Below, one piece after another: positions 11,624 through 24,576 of a stretch of 64,000 nt of DNA. The position numbers were made by a program, and so were the translations under genes. The notes below the pieces were generated by a model, which did no database searches, was not told the origin of the DNA, and worked only from the letters and a program-made list of their open reading frames with translations. The stretch comes from Flectonema sp. DT1601. Taxonomy: Eukaryota > Euglenozoa > Diplonemea > Diplonemida > Diplonemidae. The stretch spans positions 992,001 to 1,056,000 of the forward strand of contig OZ025782.1 in assembly GCA_964019425.1 (NCBI GenBank), given 5' to 3'. The number at the start of each line of letters is the position of its first letter. The stretch's first letter is position 1.

Positions 11624-13171
11624 CTACATGAGATTTTCTAGTAGATTGTCGAGTTCGTCTTCGAGGACTTGCTCAAGTGCTGCATCTTTCTCTTCTTTAA
11701 GTCTTTTTATTAACTCATCTGAGGCTTCACGTTTTGGTCGTTTCTTCCCATCGTCAATATGCTCCTTCTTCACTATCATATTATTACTTTCATCATCAGA
11801 GTTTTCTTTCTTAAGCGAGTCAACATCTTTAGTTGGGTAGCTACCAATGTAGCTGTCTAAGAAATCATCTTCCTTTTCTTTCTTGTTTTTATTGGAACTA
11901 GAGTTCGGATCAAGTGAGCAGATGTAGCTGTTTAGGATATCATCATCGCTGTCTTCAGTCTTCGTTGTCGCAATCCAATTATTCAAAACATCATCAGAGT
12001 CTGATTCTGATTCATTCTTTGGTTTAATTGCCGTCCTCTTTTTGCTTGCCTTTTTTACTGCGGGTTTTTTTGCCGATTTTCTTGTCCTTTTTGTCTTTTG
12101 TTTGTTGTCGATGAAAGCCTGTCTGCCAGCCATGTATTGAGTAAGTGCGTTAGTTGCGTCGTCATCACTAAATTCAGTTTTTACTTTAACATCATCTGGA
12201 TCGGATTTAACGGAGTTCCCAAGTAAAAGTGACATCGAAACTTCGGATTCCTCAATTCCACGAACTCCGGCAATGAAAGAGCGAACGGTATCCGATAAAG
12301 TAACCTTTGGCTTTACGACCTTTACATCTCCTGTACACACCACATGCTTGTGAGGATTATCACTATACTTACACCCATCACACATTACAGATATGTGTGT
12401 TTCACTAAATCCAACGGATCTAAGTTTACGAGGTCTCCCTTTTGTAGGACCAGTTATTTCGGTACCACCGAAGGTGCTAACAGTGAGCAACTTGTCTTCG
12501 ATGCGAAAACTTTTTTTATCATTTGGTCCTTTGTCAACTAAGAGAGGAAGAGGATATATTCCTCTTAATCTTTTGTTTTCTAAAACACACTCATATAATG
12601 TGGTTGTAGTCGTTATTTTAATTGTGTTGGTTTCTTCTGCATAAGAGAAACTTGTTATGCAGGAACGTTCACTTTGTTTTACACGAAACGAGCCTGCGTT
12701 CCGAATGCGTTTTGTTGATGGCGTGAACTCAAAGAGATATGATCTGACGTGTTCCTCGCGACAACAAAATAAAGATCCTCCAAAAAAATAAATTTTTGTT
12801 CCTTTTCTGTTTACTGTTGCAAACACATTCCTTACAGGAATATCACCAAATTCTCCCAGCGGGAACAGCGCTCTAGAACTCGCTGCGTTATTATTGTTTC
12901 CGATGGTTATCTCTGAAATAAAGGAACCCTCAACCTTGTCTCTACCAATCCCATATATCTTCCCTGCAGCTCCCTGGTATGTAACAAAAGGTGGTACCCA
13001 GATACCAGTCTTCTTTAAAACCGTTCCACTCAAGTATCGAAGTCGTGATGCCTGTCCCACTTTTCTTTTCTCTGAAAATACATGCACCACTTCATTATTT
13101 ATTACTGTAAAAGTCTTCCAATCACAAGCGTTGGTTTTCGAGTCATCGAGTGGTATAACATCCCATTTCAT
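11624..13171 (-). CDS. Kelch/propeller-like N-terminus with repeated acidic C-terminal motif; probable nuclear protein
   Basis: Single-exon frame of 515 codons, ATG at 13171, stop TAG. Residues 1-250 form beta-rich repeats with kelch-like turns (KIYGIGRDKVEGSFISEITI, GTKIYFFGGSLFCCREEHVR, YLFEFTPSTKRIRNAGSFRV). A Cys/His group MCDGCKYSDNPHKHVVCTG near residue 265 could bind a metal. The tail is basic in the middle (RTRKSAKKPAVKKASKKR) and then carries near-repeats of an acidic helix-like motif: SDDVLNNWIAT, SDDDILNSYICS, EDDFLDSYIGS, with a looser DDDATNALTQYMAG before them. Several psi-K-x-E sites (VKTE, TKTE, LKKE, VKKE), two of them followed by acidic SDDD, match the SUMO consensus. The function is not known; a chromatin or nuclear scaffold role is inference. 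Confidence 0.75.
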   Translation of the reverse strand: MKWDVIPLDDSKTNACDWKTFTVINNEVVHVFSEKRKVGQASRLRYLSGTVLKKTGIWVPPFVTYQGAAGKIYGIGRDKVEGSFISEITIGNNNNAASSRALFPLGEFGDIPVRNVFATVNRKGTKIYFFGGSLFCCREEHVRSYLFEFTPSTKRIRNAGSFRVKQSERSCITSFSYAEETNTIKITTTTTLYECVLENKRLRGIYPLPLLVDKGPNDKKSFRIEDKLLTVSTFGGTEITGPTKGRPRKLRSVGFSETHISVMCDGCKYSDNPHKHVVCTGDVKVVKPKVTLSDTVRSFIAGVRGIEESEVSMSLLLGNSVKSDPDDVKVKTEFSDDDATNALTQYMAGRQAFIDNKQKTKRTRKSAKKPAVKKASKKRTAIKPKNESESDSDDVLNNWIATTKTEDSDDDILNSYICSLDPNSSSNKNKKEKEDDFLDSYIGSYPTKDVDSLKKENSDDESNNMIVKKEHIDDGKKRPKREASDELIKRLKEEKDAALEQVLEDELDNLLENLM

Positions 13172-13182
13172 ATTGTAGGAGA

Positions 13183-13198
13183 CTGAGAAATGATTAAT
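13183..13198 (-). promoter_or_regulatory. Splice-acceptor-like site upstream of the kelch-like gene
   Basis: The minus strand reads taatcatttctcag and ends 11 nt before the ATG at 13171. It is a good pyrimidine-rich acceptor unlike the A-rich cis-intron ends. Confidence 0.45.
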
Positions 13199-14968
13199 AC
13201 TCGCAGTAGATCAAACAAGAACAACTTTCAAAAGACATTTAATCGTAACCAACACATATGTTTAGAACTATTTAAAAGAAGTAAATCAATAAAATAGTAA
13301 CACAAACGCACTACTGAGTGAGCAATGGATGAAAATAAAAAAAATGGAGCCATCTAAGAGGACTTCTGATCCGTCTGTGAGAAATTTCATAGAGCATGTC
13401 ATCGTATTCAATTAATGTTCTCAAAGTCCAACTGGAGATGTTATTTTAGTTATTTACCTTTGCATGTATATTATTGATTCGTATTCTTTCTTTTTAAGTT
13501 TTGAGAATAGGAGAAAAGAGAACAAAAAAACAAAAAAAAAAAATCATTGGGAAAGGAACGAATGAGGAACTGATGTGAAGTACTTTTCCATCTCTACTTT
13601 GAGGTTAGTCGCTTACCGTAAACAGCTGCCAGTAACGGCATTTTAGTTACAGTTTTCTACGGGACACATCGAGTGCTGTGATACTGAAAACTCGTCACAA
13701 AGCACTCTGCATGCAAAGATATTACGTTGTTTGTTTGGTTATCTACTGTTCTCAATGGGGGAAAGTTTTTCCAACAACGGTCAACTACTTAAACACTTTC
13801 ATATATTATTTAGTCTCTACTAGGGAATCCTTTCAGAACAGAAAATCTTCCAAAAAAAAAAGATAGGAAAAAAAGGGGGAATAAAAAGCTCAGATTTAGT
13901 TGTCTTTGTCGAACGAAGGTTCAGCAGGTACTCACAACTAAAATCATTTGTGCAGGCGCAAGATTTCTTTTTTTTTTTTTTTTCATTTTTTTCTTTCAGT
14001 TCTACCTTTAACAAAAGTCTACGATACGTAAGACCTGAATAAACCACAAGGTCAGCACAACGTTAAGCAATTGAGGTGAAAAGGGAATGTAACAATCCCG
14101 ATACTTAATGAAGTGTCACGCTACGCAGAAAGACATTGTGTGCGACATGACCGAGACATTTCAATCAGGTTTTACTTTAATAAAGTTCTCCTAGAAAAAA
14201 GTTAGATAGATGCTCTGCTGTGTAGAAAGCAACAAGTTCTGAAAAAAATAAAATGAAAAAACGGAAACCAGATGAAGGGGAGAGCTAATTCCATCGAGTA
14301 AGAATGTATCAAACAAAAGTAAAATAAGTGAGTCCAGCTGTGATGGCTGCAAAAGGGAAAAAAGAAACATGAGAAATAAATAAGTAAAAAAAAAATAAAA
14401 TAAAAAAAAATACATAATTCGACAAGACAACGATGTCAAAACGAACTTAAAATAAAAATTTAATGAGAAAGTAAATAACATACGAAAATATGAGCTAGCT
14501 TAATCAAAGAGGAGCTTTCAGTATTCTAAAACGAAAGCTGGTTGGATCCAACACTGAGTGAGAAGACAAACCATTCATCGATTGCAGTCCAATAAATTGG
14601 TCAATAAAGGTCTTGTCAGCTTCCTGTATGTTACAATCACTCAAATTAAGGATTTCAGCGTTTCAAAACGAATAATTGCTTCAACTTCTTTTACTCTAAA
14701 TATTGTACTTCCTTCTTTCGAGGAGTTGTTATAATTCAGTCTAATCACCGTCAGAAAAAGTATTATTTATTTTTTTTTTAAAGTCAAGGAGAATAAAACC
14801 ATATGTCTACTTTTTAGAAATTTTTTAAGAAATAATTACCAAAAGAGAACAGCGAGAGAGAGAGAGCAGACGATATAAAACAGAAAACATACACAACGAG
14901 AAATGATGAAGGCCAGCAGGCTGCTTTAGTCACCTGCGCCAAGCAATGACTTAATTTATAATTTAGTT

Positions 14969-15199
14969 TCGACTGAGTCTCATTGTCATTGACACTGATT
15001 ATCAGTTCAGACTAAGTGGGGGGTTGTATGTTCGATTTTGTAAAAATTACAACTGTGTTGTATCATAAAAACATAAAGATAATTTAACATTAGTTTTAAA
15101 TACAGTGACTAAAGGTGATGCGTAACTTAGCATATTAATCGACTGAGTCTCATTGTCATTGACTCTGATTATCAGTCCAGACTAAGTGGGGGGGGGGGG
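14969..15199. repeat. Pair of direct repeats, about 55 bp each, 170 bp apart
   Basis: Copies at 14969-15023 and 15139-15199 both start tcgactgagtctcattgtca and end in actaagtgggg plus a G run; they differ at two positions in the body and in the G-run length. Their G-run end and the AT-rich spacer suggest either a short duplication or a small regulatory or replication element. Confidence 0.85.
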
Positions 15200-17701
15200 C
15201 GTAAACTGATACTTTTTTTTTTTGTATATTTCAATTAACGAATTAAAAAAAAAAAAAAAGTCGTAAACAGTGAGTGACGATGTTTTTGTATAAAATAATC
15301 AGAGAGCGTTTCGAAGGGTTTTTTTTTTTTTTTTTTTTTTTGAATTTGAAAATAAAAAAAATAAATCCTTCTCCAACAACAAACAACAACAAAACCATTC
15401 AGATTAACCTTATATTTCGTTGAACGCAGACAAAATCCTGTCGCACGGGGAAAATAAATCATGACCATAAGAAATAATCGGTTTTCAATCTGAATAGTTT
15501 CTTCTCCGACTACGTCGGTACAAAAAAGAAAAAATTACGACCCCGATAGTACTTATCTGTCTGAGGGAACTCCGATTACGGGATTCGCTCTCAACCTTCT
15601 TACGGGACAGTGAAAAGGATGAAAAATCTTATTTAATTTTATTAAAATATATATTATGTAGTAAAACAAATACCTCGAATTGTTGAATGAGGTATGCTGC
15701 TAGTAGAACAATACATCAGTCAGAGATGACATCTGATTCAGATTTTCGGGATCGAACTGGGATCGGGTGGGTTTGTTGTAAAAGAAAAAAGTCACTCACG
15801 CCCGAAAAAAGAAAAAAATAAGAAAACAGGACATGCTTCCGTGAATCCAATGACACATCAAGACGGGGAGCAGCTTTGCAACAAAAATGAGAAAAGGGGG
15901 GGGAAAAAAAAAAGAAAAAACAATCGAAAGAAAAGAAGATAAGTGAATTACGTACTTCACCGATGTAGAACCGGATTATGTACCGCCATTTCGTTGATAA
16001 ATTTTATTCTCCTTTTGGAACGACGAGATGGTAGGAGCTGGAATACACATCCTGTTCTCACCACAACAATAAACATCAAATTATATTCAAAGGGGAAGAT
16101 CGAGTCCCGAGAAAGGAAAAAAAAGAAATGTGAAATTTTAGTTGACAAAAAAAAATTCAGCGGAGGCAGGAGAAACATACTCTCCAAAAAAAAAAAATTG
16201 ACTTAAGAAAAAAAAAGAAAAAAAAAACGAAGTCCATTTCACGTGCCATTCTGTCAAGCAGAATAAATACTACAACGAACTGAGGTGATACGACGACAGT
16301 TTTAAAGAAGTAACTGCAGGTCTTTTCTCATCTACATCAACTCAACAAACTGCAGTAAATATCTGTCACGTTCTTGGCAACTAAAAACAACTTGGGGGGG
16401 GACAGCACTAAAGATTTGAAGAAGAAAAACAACAGCAAGATACGAGAAGATAGATAGATCAGGAGGAACAGCAAAAGAAGGAAAAGAAAATAATCGAACA
16501 CAAAAAATAAAAAGAAGAGACTCAACGAAAAATATCAGAAGACTAAATCTGTTCCTATTTTCTTTTTCAAAAAAGCCAACGTTGCTGTTTTTTATGAGTG
16601 CTAGGTAACCCACAGCAACAGATGATCAAATGGAAATTTTTTTTTTTTTCGTCTTCTGACAAAAGTCTCAATTCACTTTGTTGCTCTTAAGAAAAACAAA
16701 AAAAAAATCTTTTTTTATAACAATCAGGCGGGTAGGGGAAAATATTATTTCCCCCTTCCCTTTTTTTTTTTTTTTTTTCATTTTCCCTAGTTAATCTATT
16801 TGAACTTAATAATAAAAATACCTCAATACATAAAACGAGGAGGGGGGCTGAAAGAAAGAAAAAAAAAAAAAAAAATTAAATATGTTGAATAGGGAAAACA
16901 CTTTTGATGAAAACATTTAGTTTTTTTTAAATTGTTTTTTAAAAAAAAAAAATGATAACCAAGAAGACCATCTAACGAAGAACATCTTCTCAAGCAAGCA
17001 GATGGTCGTAATTTGTTGAGATGAACAAAAAAGAAAAAAGAAAAGAAATGTGTGATTTATTGTTTTATTTTATTTTATTTTCCGAATCTACAGACAGATG
17101 TCGCCCATAAAGTTTAAAAAATAAAACAATGAAAAGGTAAGAAACGCAAAAACTAAAGTAAAAGAATGTTATTCTTCGTTTTTTTTTTTTTTTAATTTAT
17201 TCTTTTTATTTACCATTGTTCTCAATCACTATTTCACAAAGGGAACTGAAAACACATGAAGGAATCCGCAGCAACACCTAAGTTTGGGGATAGTTCGGAG
17301 ACTGGCTATGCGAACTAAGGTGAGAGGAGGATACTCCAGAGTTCTTTCGTTCTTCATCAATCCCTTCTTAAGTTTAACACATTACTAAAATTTATTTGGC
17401 AGGAAAAGCAGAAATTCAACTAAGTACCTCCTCTCTAGTCCCGTTCGGTTCTGTTGTCATGAAGTGATTGCGTTAGATAATACTCCGTTTTGTGTTACAT
17501 TAAATTATTAACGATTGGAAGGGAAAAAAATATACAAAGTACGTACTTTTTTTTGCTACCAAATGCCTTCTTAAATGACAACAGTACAGTTCAGCATAGA
17601 AGACTCTCCTGAGATCACAACACGATTCTACGCTTTGATTGCGTAGAAAGGGAAAAGCTCATTCCAATAAAGTACTACTTTGTTCCCGAAGTTTGCAGGT
17701 T

Positions 17702-17746
17702 ACAGCATACACCAGGACAGCATACACCAGGACAGCATACACCAGG
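17702..17746. repeat. Three perfect tandem copies of a 15-mer
   Basis: The unit acagcatacaccagg occurs three times in a row with no mismatch. No function is apparent. Confidence 0.9.
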
Positions 17747-20700
17747 TCTACACTAACCGAACAATACAAATAAAAATAATTAATGAGTGAAGGCTAGTGT
17801 GGGAGAAGCTCATTCCCAAAAGGAATCACTATAAGTACAACGGGGTAACATATCTGAAGATCAGTTCTGGAGATGTCCATTTCCCTTTTTAGTGTTTGAC
17901 GTTACAAACAAATCAAAAAAAATATCATTAAATTACTTTTTATCTGAGTCTTCCGATTTCTACTACAGCGAACGAAGCTCTAAAATCCGACACAATTTGT
18001 GTCTAACTGTATAGTCAGCCAAAAACTAACAGTAAAAATAAAAATATAATAAAACAGCTTAAGGTGAGATATAAACCAAGAGAGACTCACCCAACAAAGA
18101 AAAAAAGTTAAAAAAAATTAAAAGTAAAGATTAGGTTGGGAACAACACGAGAGGTGCGGTCGAATGTGTTCAAAAAAAAGACTAAAACGATTCACTGAGA
18201 GTTGTTTAAGAAAAAAAAAAAAAAAAAAAACACGTGACATTTTTTTTGTTTGATTTTATTATTTGACATAAAACAAAAAAAAACTTTCGCATCCATGTGC
18301 AGGATACCTGTAAGGGATAAGCAAAGTGGGGAACCCAATACACATATTGCGAAGTATTCCACAGTTATTCTACTTTTGCGGCAATAGATTTGCCAGTCGG
18401 AATACACTTTTTTTTTTAAAATAAAAAATAAAAAAAATTAAAAAAAGAGGGAACAAGGTCAACTTGCATTAAACAAGAATGGGTTCTCAGAGTACTGTGT
18501 AAGCCTCACTCTGACGAATATATTTCTTTAAGGCAAAATTATATTTATTTTTCTTTTTTTTGAGTGCAGAGTCCAATACGATCACATCTTTAGTAGCAGG
18601 ACTCCATAACCCGAACACTACGAGGTGCGTAAAAGTAACGCACGCGGAACTAACCAATAGAAGAAGGGCGAGAAATGCAGGGGGGGGGGAAATGCGTGAG
18701 GCTGCCGGACTATGGTGAGTGTAATCACAACATTAATAATTAAACACGACGCACAAACAAAACAAACGGGATCGAAACTACTAATACCAAACATGATGTA
18801 ACTGGCCAGTCATTACACAAAGAGCGACGGCTGGTAACAAGATGTCTTCTGATAGACTTATATAACTTACTCAGAGAGAACTGCTTCTCTCGCATTCAAA
18901 GTAATTAACATACACTTCGGAAATAATAATCAGAAAAGGAAAGAACCAATTTCACAAAAAGACTACTTCTCGTGACAGAAGATCAAGAATGTTTTTTTTT
19001 GTGGTCTTTTTTATACGTCGCGGAAGTCGAAATATTAGTACCACTCGTACACCATCACTTAACATCTGACATAATAATAAGGTTTGTTGGTTTGTTGATT
19101 TTTTTTTTTTTTTTTTGTATGTCAAAGTGTACATCTCAGAATGCACACCATGAGCCAAAGCCGACTACTCGCATTGTGTGCTAGGATGGTTTTTGTTGTG
19201 GGAGTGGAAAAACTCCATTATGTTCACTTTGTATATTTCATTTCTTCTTCTACATTTTTTAGCAGCAGATCGGAGATCAAGTCAATAGAATAGAATTCAA
19301 AAAAAAACAAAAACAAAAATCTCTCAAAAATCATAAGCCAGCCGCGCAAAGTGAGTAACTACCACGCACATTAAAATACTTTTTTTTCTGTTACCCGCGG
19401 CGCTGTTTGGGTGATTTTTCCGATTTTATTGGTTCCAACATGTTCGACTGACCCGCTGGGAAGGCCAGAATGAGAGACAACAAAAGTGACAAGGTAATGA
19501 TCAAACCTTCTCCCATTTATGTTCTGATTCTTGACCATCTAACCATCGAATTCGGTAGTTCAATTCAATTTGAAGTAACGCATTTCAACTTCGTAGTTTT
19601 TGCAAATTTGTAGCTTCAACACGTTTTTCTTTTCATTTCAGAAACCTGTGGCTTTGATCGGCTAATTTCTGGTACTTGGGGAGCGTAGTTCGCGGTACAA
19701 GAAAAAAAAAAAAAATGGAATTTTGTGTACCAACGCCTTCCAGCACAGAGAAATAGCTCGTAACCATGTGCTCGCGCGAATAGAACGACTCGAAAAACAG
19801 TTTTGACGAATGAATCGAGGAAGGGGAAGGAATACCTCTATCACGAAATTTCAAACTTATATTAATATCGTATTATGTGCGTCAGCATCAGAAGAAAGAA
19901 GCACCACTCAGGCAAATCGAATAAAGCAGCAGGTGTGAAGTCGCTGTGAAGCTCCCACACTCTGCCGGGTAACAAGAGACTGCGGAGTGGCCACACGCCA
20001 ACGCAATAAATAAGTCTATTAAGAGAAATAATAATAATTGGAGTTATAAAGTAGGTTTCTTTTTTAAAAAAATAAAGATTTTTTTTTTTTTTTTTTTTTT
20101 TGCTAAAACATTATTGAGACGGCCTTTACAACACATCAAAGAGCTAAGCGGTAACCCTCACGTCTTTGTAAAAATGTGTACCGCGTTGATATTGTTTGGC
20201 CTTCTTCAATACAAAGAATGCCAAAAAGTTGACGAGGGGGTTCGAGAAACAGGAAACCTCCACATTGTGGTACAATAAAATTCTTTGTTTTTCACTGATA
20301 TTGGGAGCAAAATGAGAGCAAAAGAGTTATAACACGTTCTGAGTTCAAACCGACTCACTCTTTGGATTGAAAAATCACTAGTCAAATAGTCGGTCTGAAC
20401 AATAACTCCATCAAAATGTTACATCTGCATAGCTCTCGCTGTGTTGAGAATTTTTCAGAACGCTCCTAACTGTGACTACACACAAAGATACCAACCAAAC
20501 AGGTCTCAGTAACGAGGATTCACCAAAAAAAAGAGGCTACCCTGGGGTTCTAAGAATTGCAAAAAGTTGGAAAATTTTCTTGACTCGGCTGTGTTGCTAT
20601 AAAAGATGGTAAGCACCACATCATACGACTATTCAGGCCGTCTTCCAATGACGGATCCCAGCAATTTGAACGACCAATCATGTCACCAAGTACAGTGAGA

Positions 20701-21416
20701 CAGTGGTAACCATCTCGAAGACCTTTTCTTCGCGAAAAATTAGTTCAAATAATGCAGAGGGAAGATGGGGTTTAAAGGCAGTAACCAATAATTGATCAAG
20801 GGGAGCAAATGAAGAAACTGAAAACTTTCTTCAGTGATACGAAAAATATTAAATTAACAATAAGTGACACTCAAAAGAGATAAACAAAAAGTTATCAATC
20901 TGTTGCTGGCAACCAATTCGTAAAAAATCACCTTAAAAAAGTTCTTAAAAATGGTATTTTTGTAACCTTCACACCCCTACCACCAAATACATAACTTAAC
21001 CAAAATCTACTGACTTGATCTTTACCTTCTTGTGACCAACAAAGCAGACGTACAAGAAAATTACTTGTGTGAAAAAACAAGTAATCTAAGAAAATAAAAA
21101 GAGAAAAAGACCAGACGAAATTAGTGAGAACAAAACCGATGGCATCATTTTGAACCAGAGAGAATAGTTAACGATTTCACAAACAGAAAAGAATACCGAC
21201 GCCGTAGACGTCGTAGAGGATAGGACGTAACGGGAGTTAGGGAACCCTTAGTGTTTATCTTTATGCATGTTGCTCGGAAACAGGGTTTACGGTAAAAGTA
21301 TACTTATAAAAAACGCGGGCCCAATACATTCTCAAGGGGAGATTTAATGGGAAGAAATGGGGGGCTCGATTGCAGGGAAGATTGATTAAACCTGCTTGCT
21401 GTCCTCCTGCTTTTTC

Positions 21417-21444
21417 TTATTATTTTCAATATTGAAAATAATAA
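21417..21444. repeat. Perfect 28-bp palindrome in the desert
   Basis: The half-site ttattattttcaat is followed directly by its exact reverse complement, with no spacer. It is AT-rich (only two C/G pairs) and could extrude as a cruciform or bind a dimeric protein. Confidence 0.85.
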
Positions 21445-24400
21445 AACAAAATCAAAAAAAAATAATACTTCCGCAACACATATCCTCAGCTAACAACAAC
21501 CAGCCTTGAGCAGCCAGGTTGGGTTCAAGTTGTGATGTTTCCTCTAAAGGAAAAATATATTTCTATTCTAAAGTTGTAATCCATCCCTTCATCTGTTGGT
21601 ATGTAGGGAACGAACTAATCAAACATTCTCGTTGCATAGTTGCAGTAGTCTAGAACAGCAATGCATTTAAATTAGAATCTCAGTAGCATTGAAAAAAATG
21701 AAGTAAATCAGAGAAACATTGCGTACCTCAACTTACTTAAATAGAATAGTGAAGTAAGATACGAGATGACGGGAGTCGAAAACTATTTATTCAAATCAAC
21801 AACGCAGAAGACTAATCCTGAGGAGCTGAGCTGGAGGCCTGTCCGGGGGGAAACTTACAAAGCAACAAATAATATTATAAAGTGATAACTACAAAACGGA
21901 ATAAGGTAGTCGGGATGACAGAAAAAATGAATTCCGCTACTCCGAAGAAGGTTCTCGAGACGGGAGGGACACACGACAGCGACATAACTTTGAATTTTCG
22001 CAACAACAAGAAAAAGTAACTTCATTGAGCTCGCGATAAACTCTCTCGCTAACTTAGTATCAGCGAGGTGTTAAAAAAAGAAAACAGAATATCATTACAC
22101 GAAAGACTCCGTGGGGGGAAACCCTTTCTGGTAACACATCTGATTGAGAAGTGCGCAAAGCTAAAGTGGATGCTTTCAAAGTAAGAAGGTCTTGGTGTCC
22201 CAACCTTAAAAACAAAAGAACAACTTAGTAAGTTAGTTTAGCAACATAACAGTTGCTCGAGTAAGGTAATTATTGTTTGAAGCAGATCAGATATCTATTG
22301 ATGCACGGCTGTTGAAAACTCAAACCCGATGAGGAGGGGCAGAGGATGGAAATAAGCGATGAGTTATGTTAATCATATTTAACCACTCACGTTATTAGCC
22401 CTGAGGTGGACAGTTTTGGGCTGATGAAGAGAAAAGAGGGGATCGACGGCCATTTCAATAGAGCAGCAAGATTCGAATGACACGTCGTCTACTAAAATAA
22501 ACTGATCAAAGAGACTCATGAAGTCCGACAGCAACCTTATTTAAAAATGCTGAACACAAAAAATGACGAAGGGACGAGAGGAAACTTGGAAAAACAGACA
22601 TTTCTCTGCAACTTCCTAACTAGTCTCTTTCATCAAAGAAAAAAATTATAGTTTTTTTCTTCTTGTTTAAATTAAAAAAAAAATGTAAAAAAAAAAAAAA
22701 AAAATGTCACGAAAATTATAAAAAGGGAAATGCTTTTCTAGGAAAGAGGGGAGGAAGAGACCAGTCTGTTAACTGAAGTCATAGAAGGTTACTCTGCAAG
22801 GGCAACCCAGTAAAGGCTGTACACTGAGCATCTGATACACAAGTGTTACAGAACGTTTCGCTAACATATTTTTTGACCCACCAAAATAGTACCGCTCATC
22901 ATTATTTTATTGATAGTTTCACTACAGGAAAAACACAAAGAGGGTACCGATATCACTCACGTGACTCTCATTGACAGGAAGAGATGGTAAACAAACCTAA
23001 AGCCACCAAGAGTGCTACACAAATCACTCAAACATCAATTTGTTAGTTTGTTTTATTAGGATCGACGTAGAGTCGTGTAACACTCATCGAAAGATAATCT
23101 TAACTTTAATAAACGATGATTGAAACATCAAAAGAAGTGAACCTGTATACACCACAGGGAGACTGTCACACGATATTGTTTTTTTTTTTGTTCATTAGCA
23201 GGACACGGAACAGTTGACGATAATATTACTGTCTCCTGTTCAAAACAGATTCTCAGCTGGTAATCAACCCAAACTGTGTTTTGGAGGAGGCATTTCGTTT
23301 ACTTGCTCAATCAAATTCAAAGCTAAGAATAATAATAATTCCAAGTAACGGGTACTTGAGTTAAATATCAATTAGAATACCAAAAGGGTATTTTAGGGTA
23401 TTTTATTTTTATTTTTAATTTTTTATAAAAACAATATCTAAAAAGTAACAATCACCTGAGGAAGAAATAAAGAAGAGCAGGAAAAGGATCGGGGCAGCTT
23501 CCTCCAGATATGTGGAGCAACTTAGATAAGCAACCCAATACGGTGGACGAGTCGCCCTTCGCGGTACCAAGCGAGTCATACGCACACTGTTCTATTTCGT
23601 TAGTCGAAGTTCAACATGTTTTTTAGTATTTTAATTGCATTATATGGAGAAGAGTGTTTACCAAGTAAACGCTCAACCGTTTATTTAATAAAACGTAACC
23701 ATTCAACTTCTAAGATACGGTTGTGCAATTTTAGGATTATAAAACACGTCATCCGAAGAATCCTTCATTTAAATAAAATCAATCACTTGAGAGGAGGAGA
23801 CATGTTTTTTGGGTTCCTTCAGTCAGCAGATTCTACTTTCGTTCTATTTTTTTTTTTTTGAAGACAAAAAAAGAGGAGGGGGGAAAAAAAAATGTGAAAA
23901 AAAAGACTTTCAGTTTTTCATATCTTTTTTTTTTTTATAACACAAATTGCAGTCTGGAACCGAACTCGCAGCAACTTCTCGTGTTGAGGAACGAAGGGGA
24001 TGATTGAAGTAACATTACCTTCATATCACCTATATCTTCAAAGAAATATAAATGTGCTCCGCTAGTTTTGCCGAACACGCCTCGTGTACAAGGAGAGGGA
24101 AATATATATATTGGGAAAGTAAAGGGAATTTGTTGTGTTTCCCGTTTTGAATTTGACTCACATCTACTTATTACCAACTTTTTGAATAATGAAAGGGTGA
24201 CTAAGAAAATGTGTGCATTCACTTAACGGAGGTACTGTTCTGAGAATCAAAAGGTAAATCTACTTATTTCTATTAATTTAATCCATAGCGATAGCCTATA
24301 AATCCAAAAAGACGAGGCTGACTAACTTATGGAACGTCACAATAACTGTTTTACAAGACGTGGGATGTTCGCCACATTTCGAGGACGATTCTTATTATTC

Positions 24401-24576
24401 CACGACAGCAAGTTACGGTTTTGTAATAAAAATATTTCCTTGCTTCCGAACACAAATACGAACTCAGGCAGCTAATTTGTTGTGAGAAGCAAATAAAGAG
24501 TTTTGACTTTAAAGAGAACAGTAATGAGATCACATGTGACGATGTGATCGCCGAAGACGAGCTATAGTGTTTCATC

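Larger units (their letters stand above)
13172..24576. other. Gene-poor, homopolymer-rich stretch (desert 2)
   Basis: More than 11 kb with no coding region I can defend on either strand. It contains dozens of A/T homopolymers, G runs (15189-15199, 18680-18689), a dispersed pair of near-identical 55-bp segments (14969 and 15139), a three-copy 15-mer (17702), and a perfect 28-bp palindrome (21417). Open frames are short and mostly homopolymer-derived. Noncoding RNAs cannot be excluded by eye. Confidence 0.6.
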
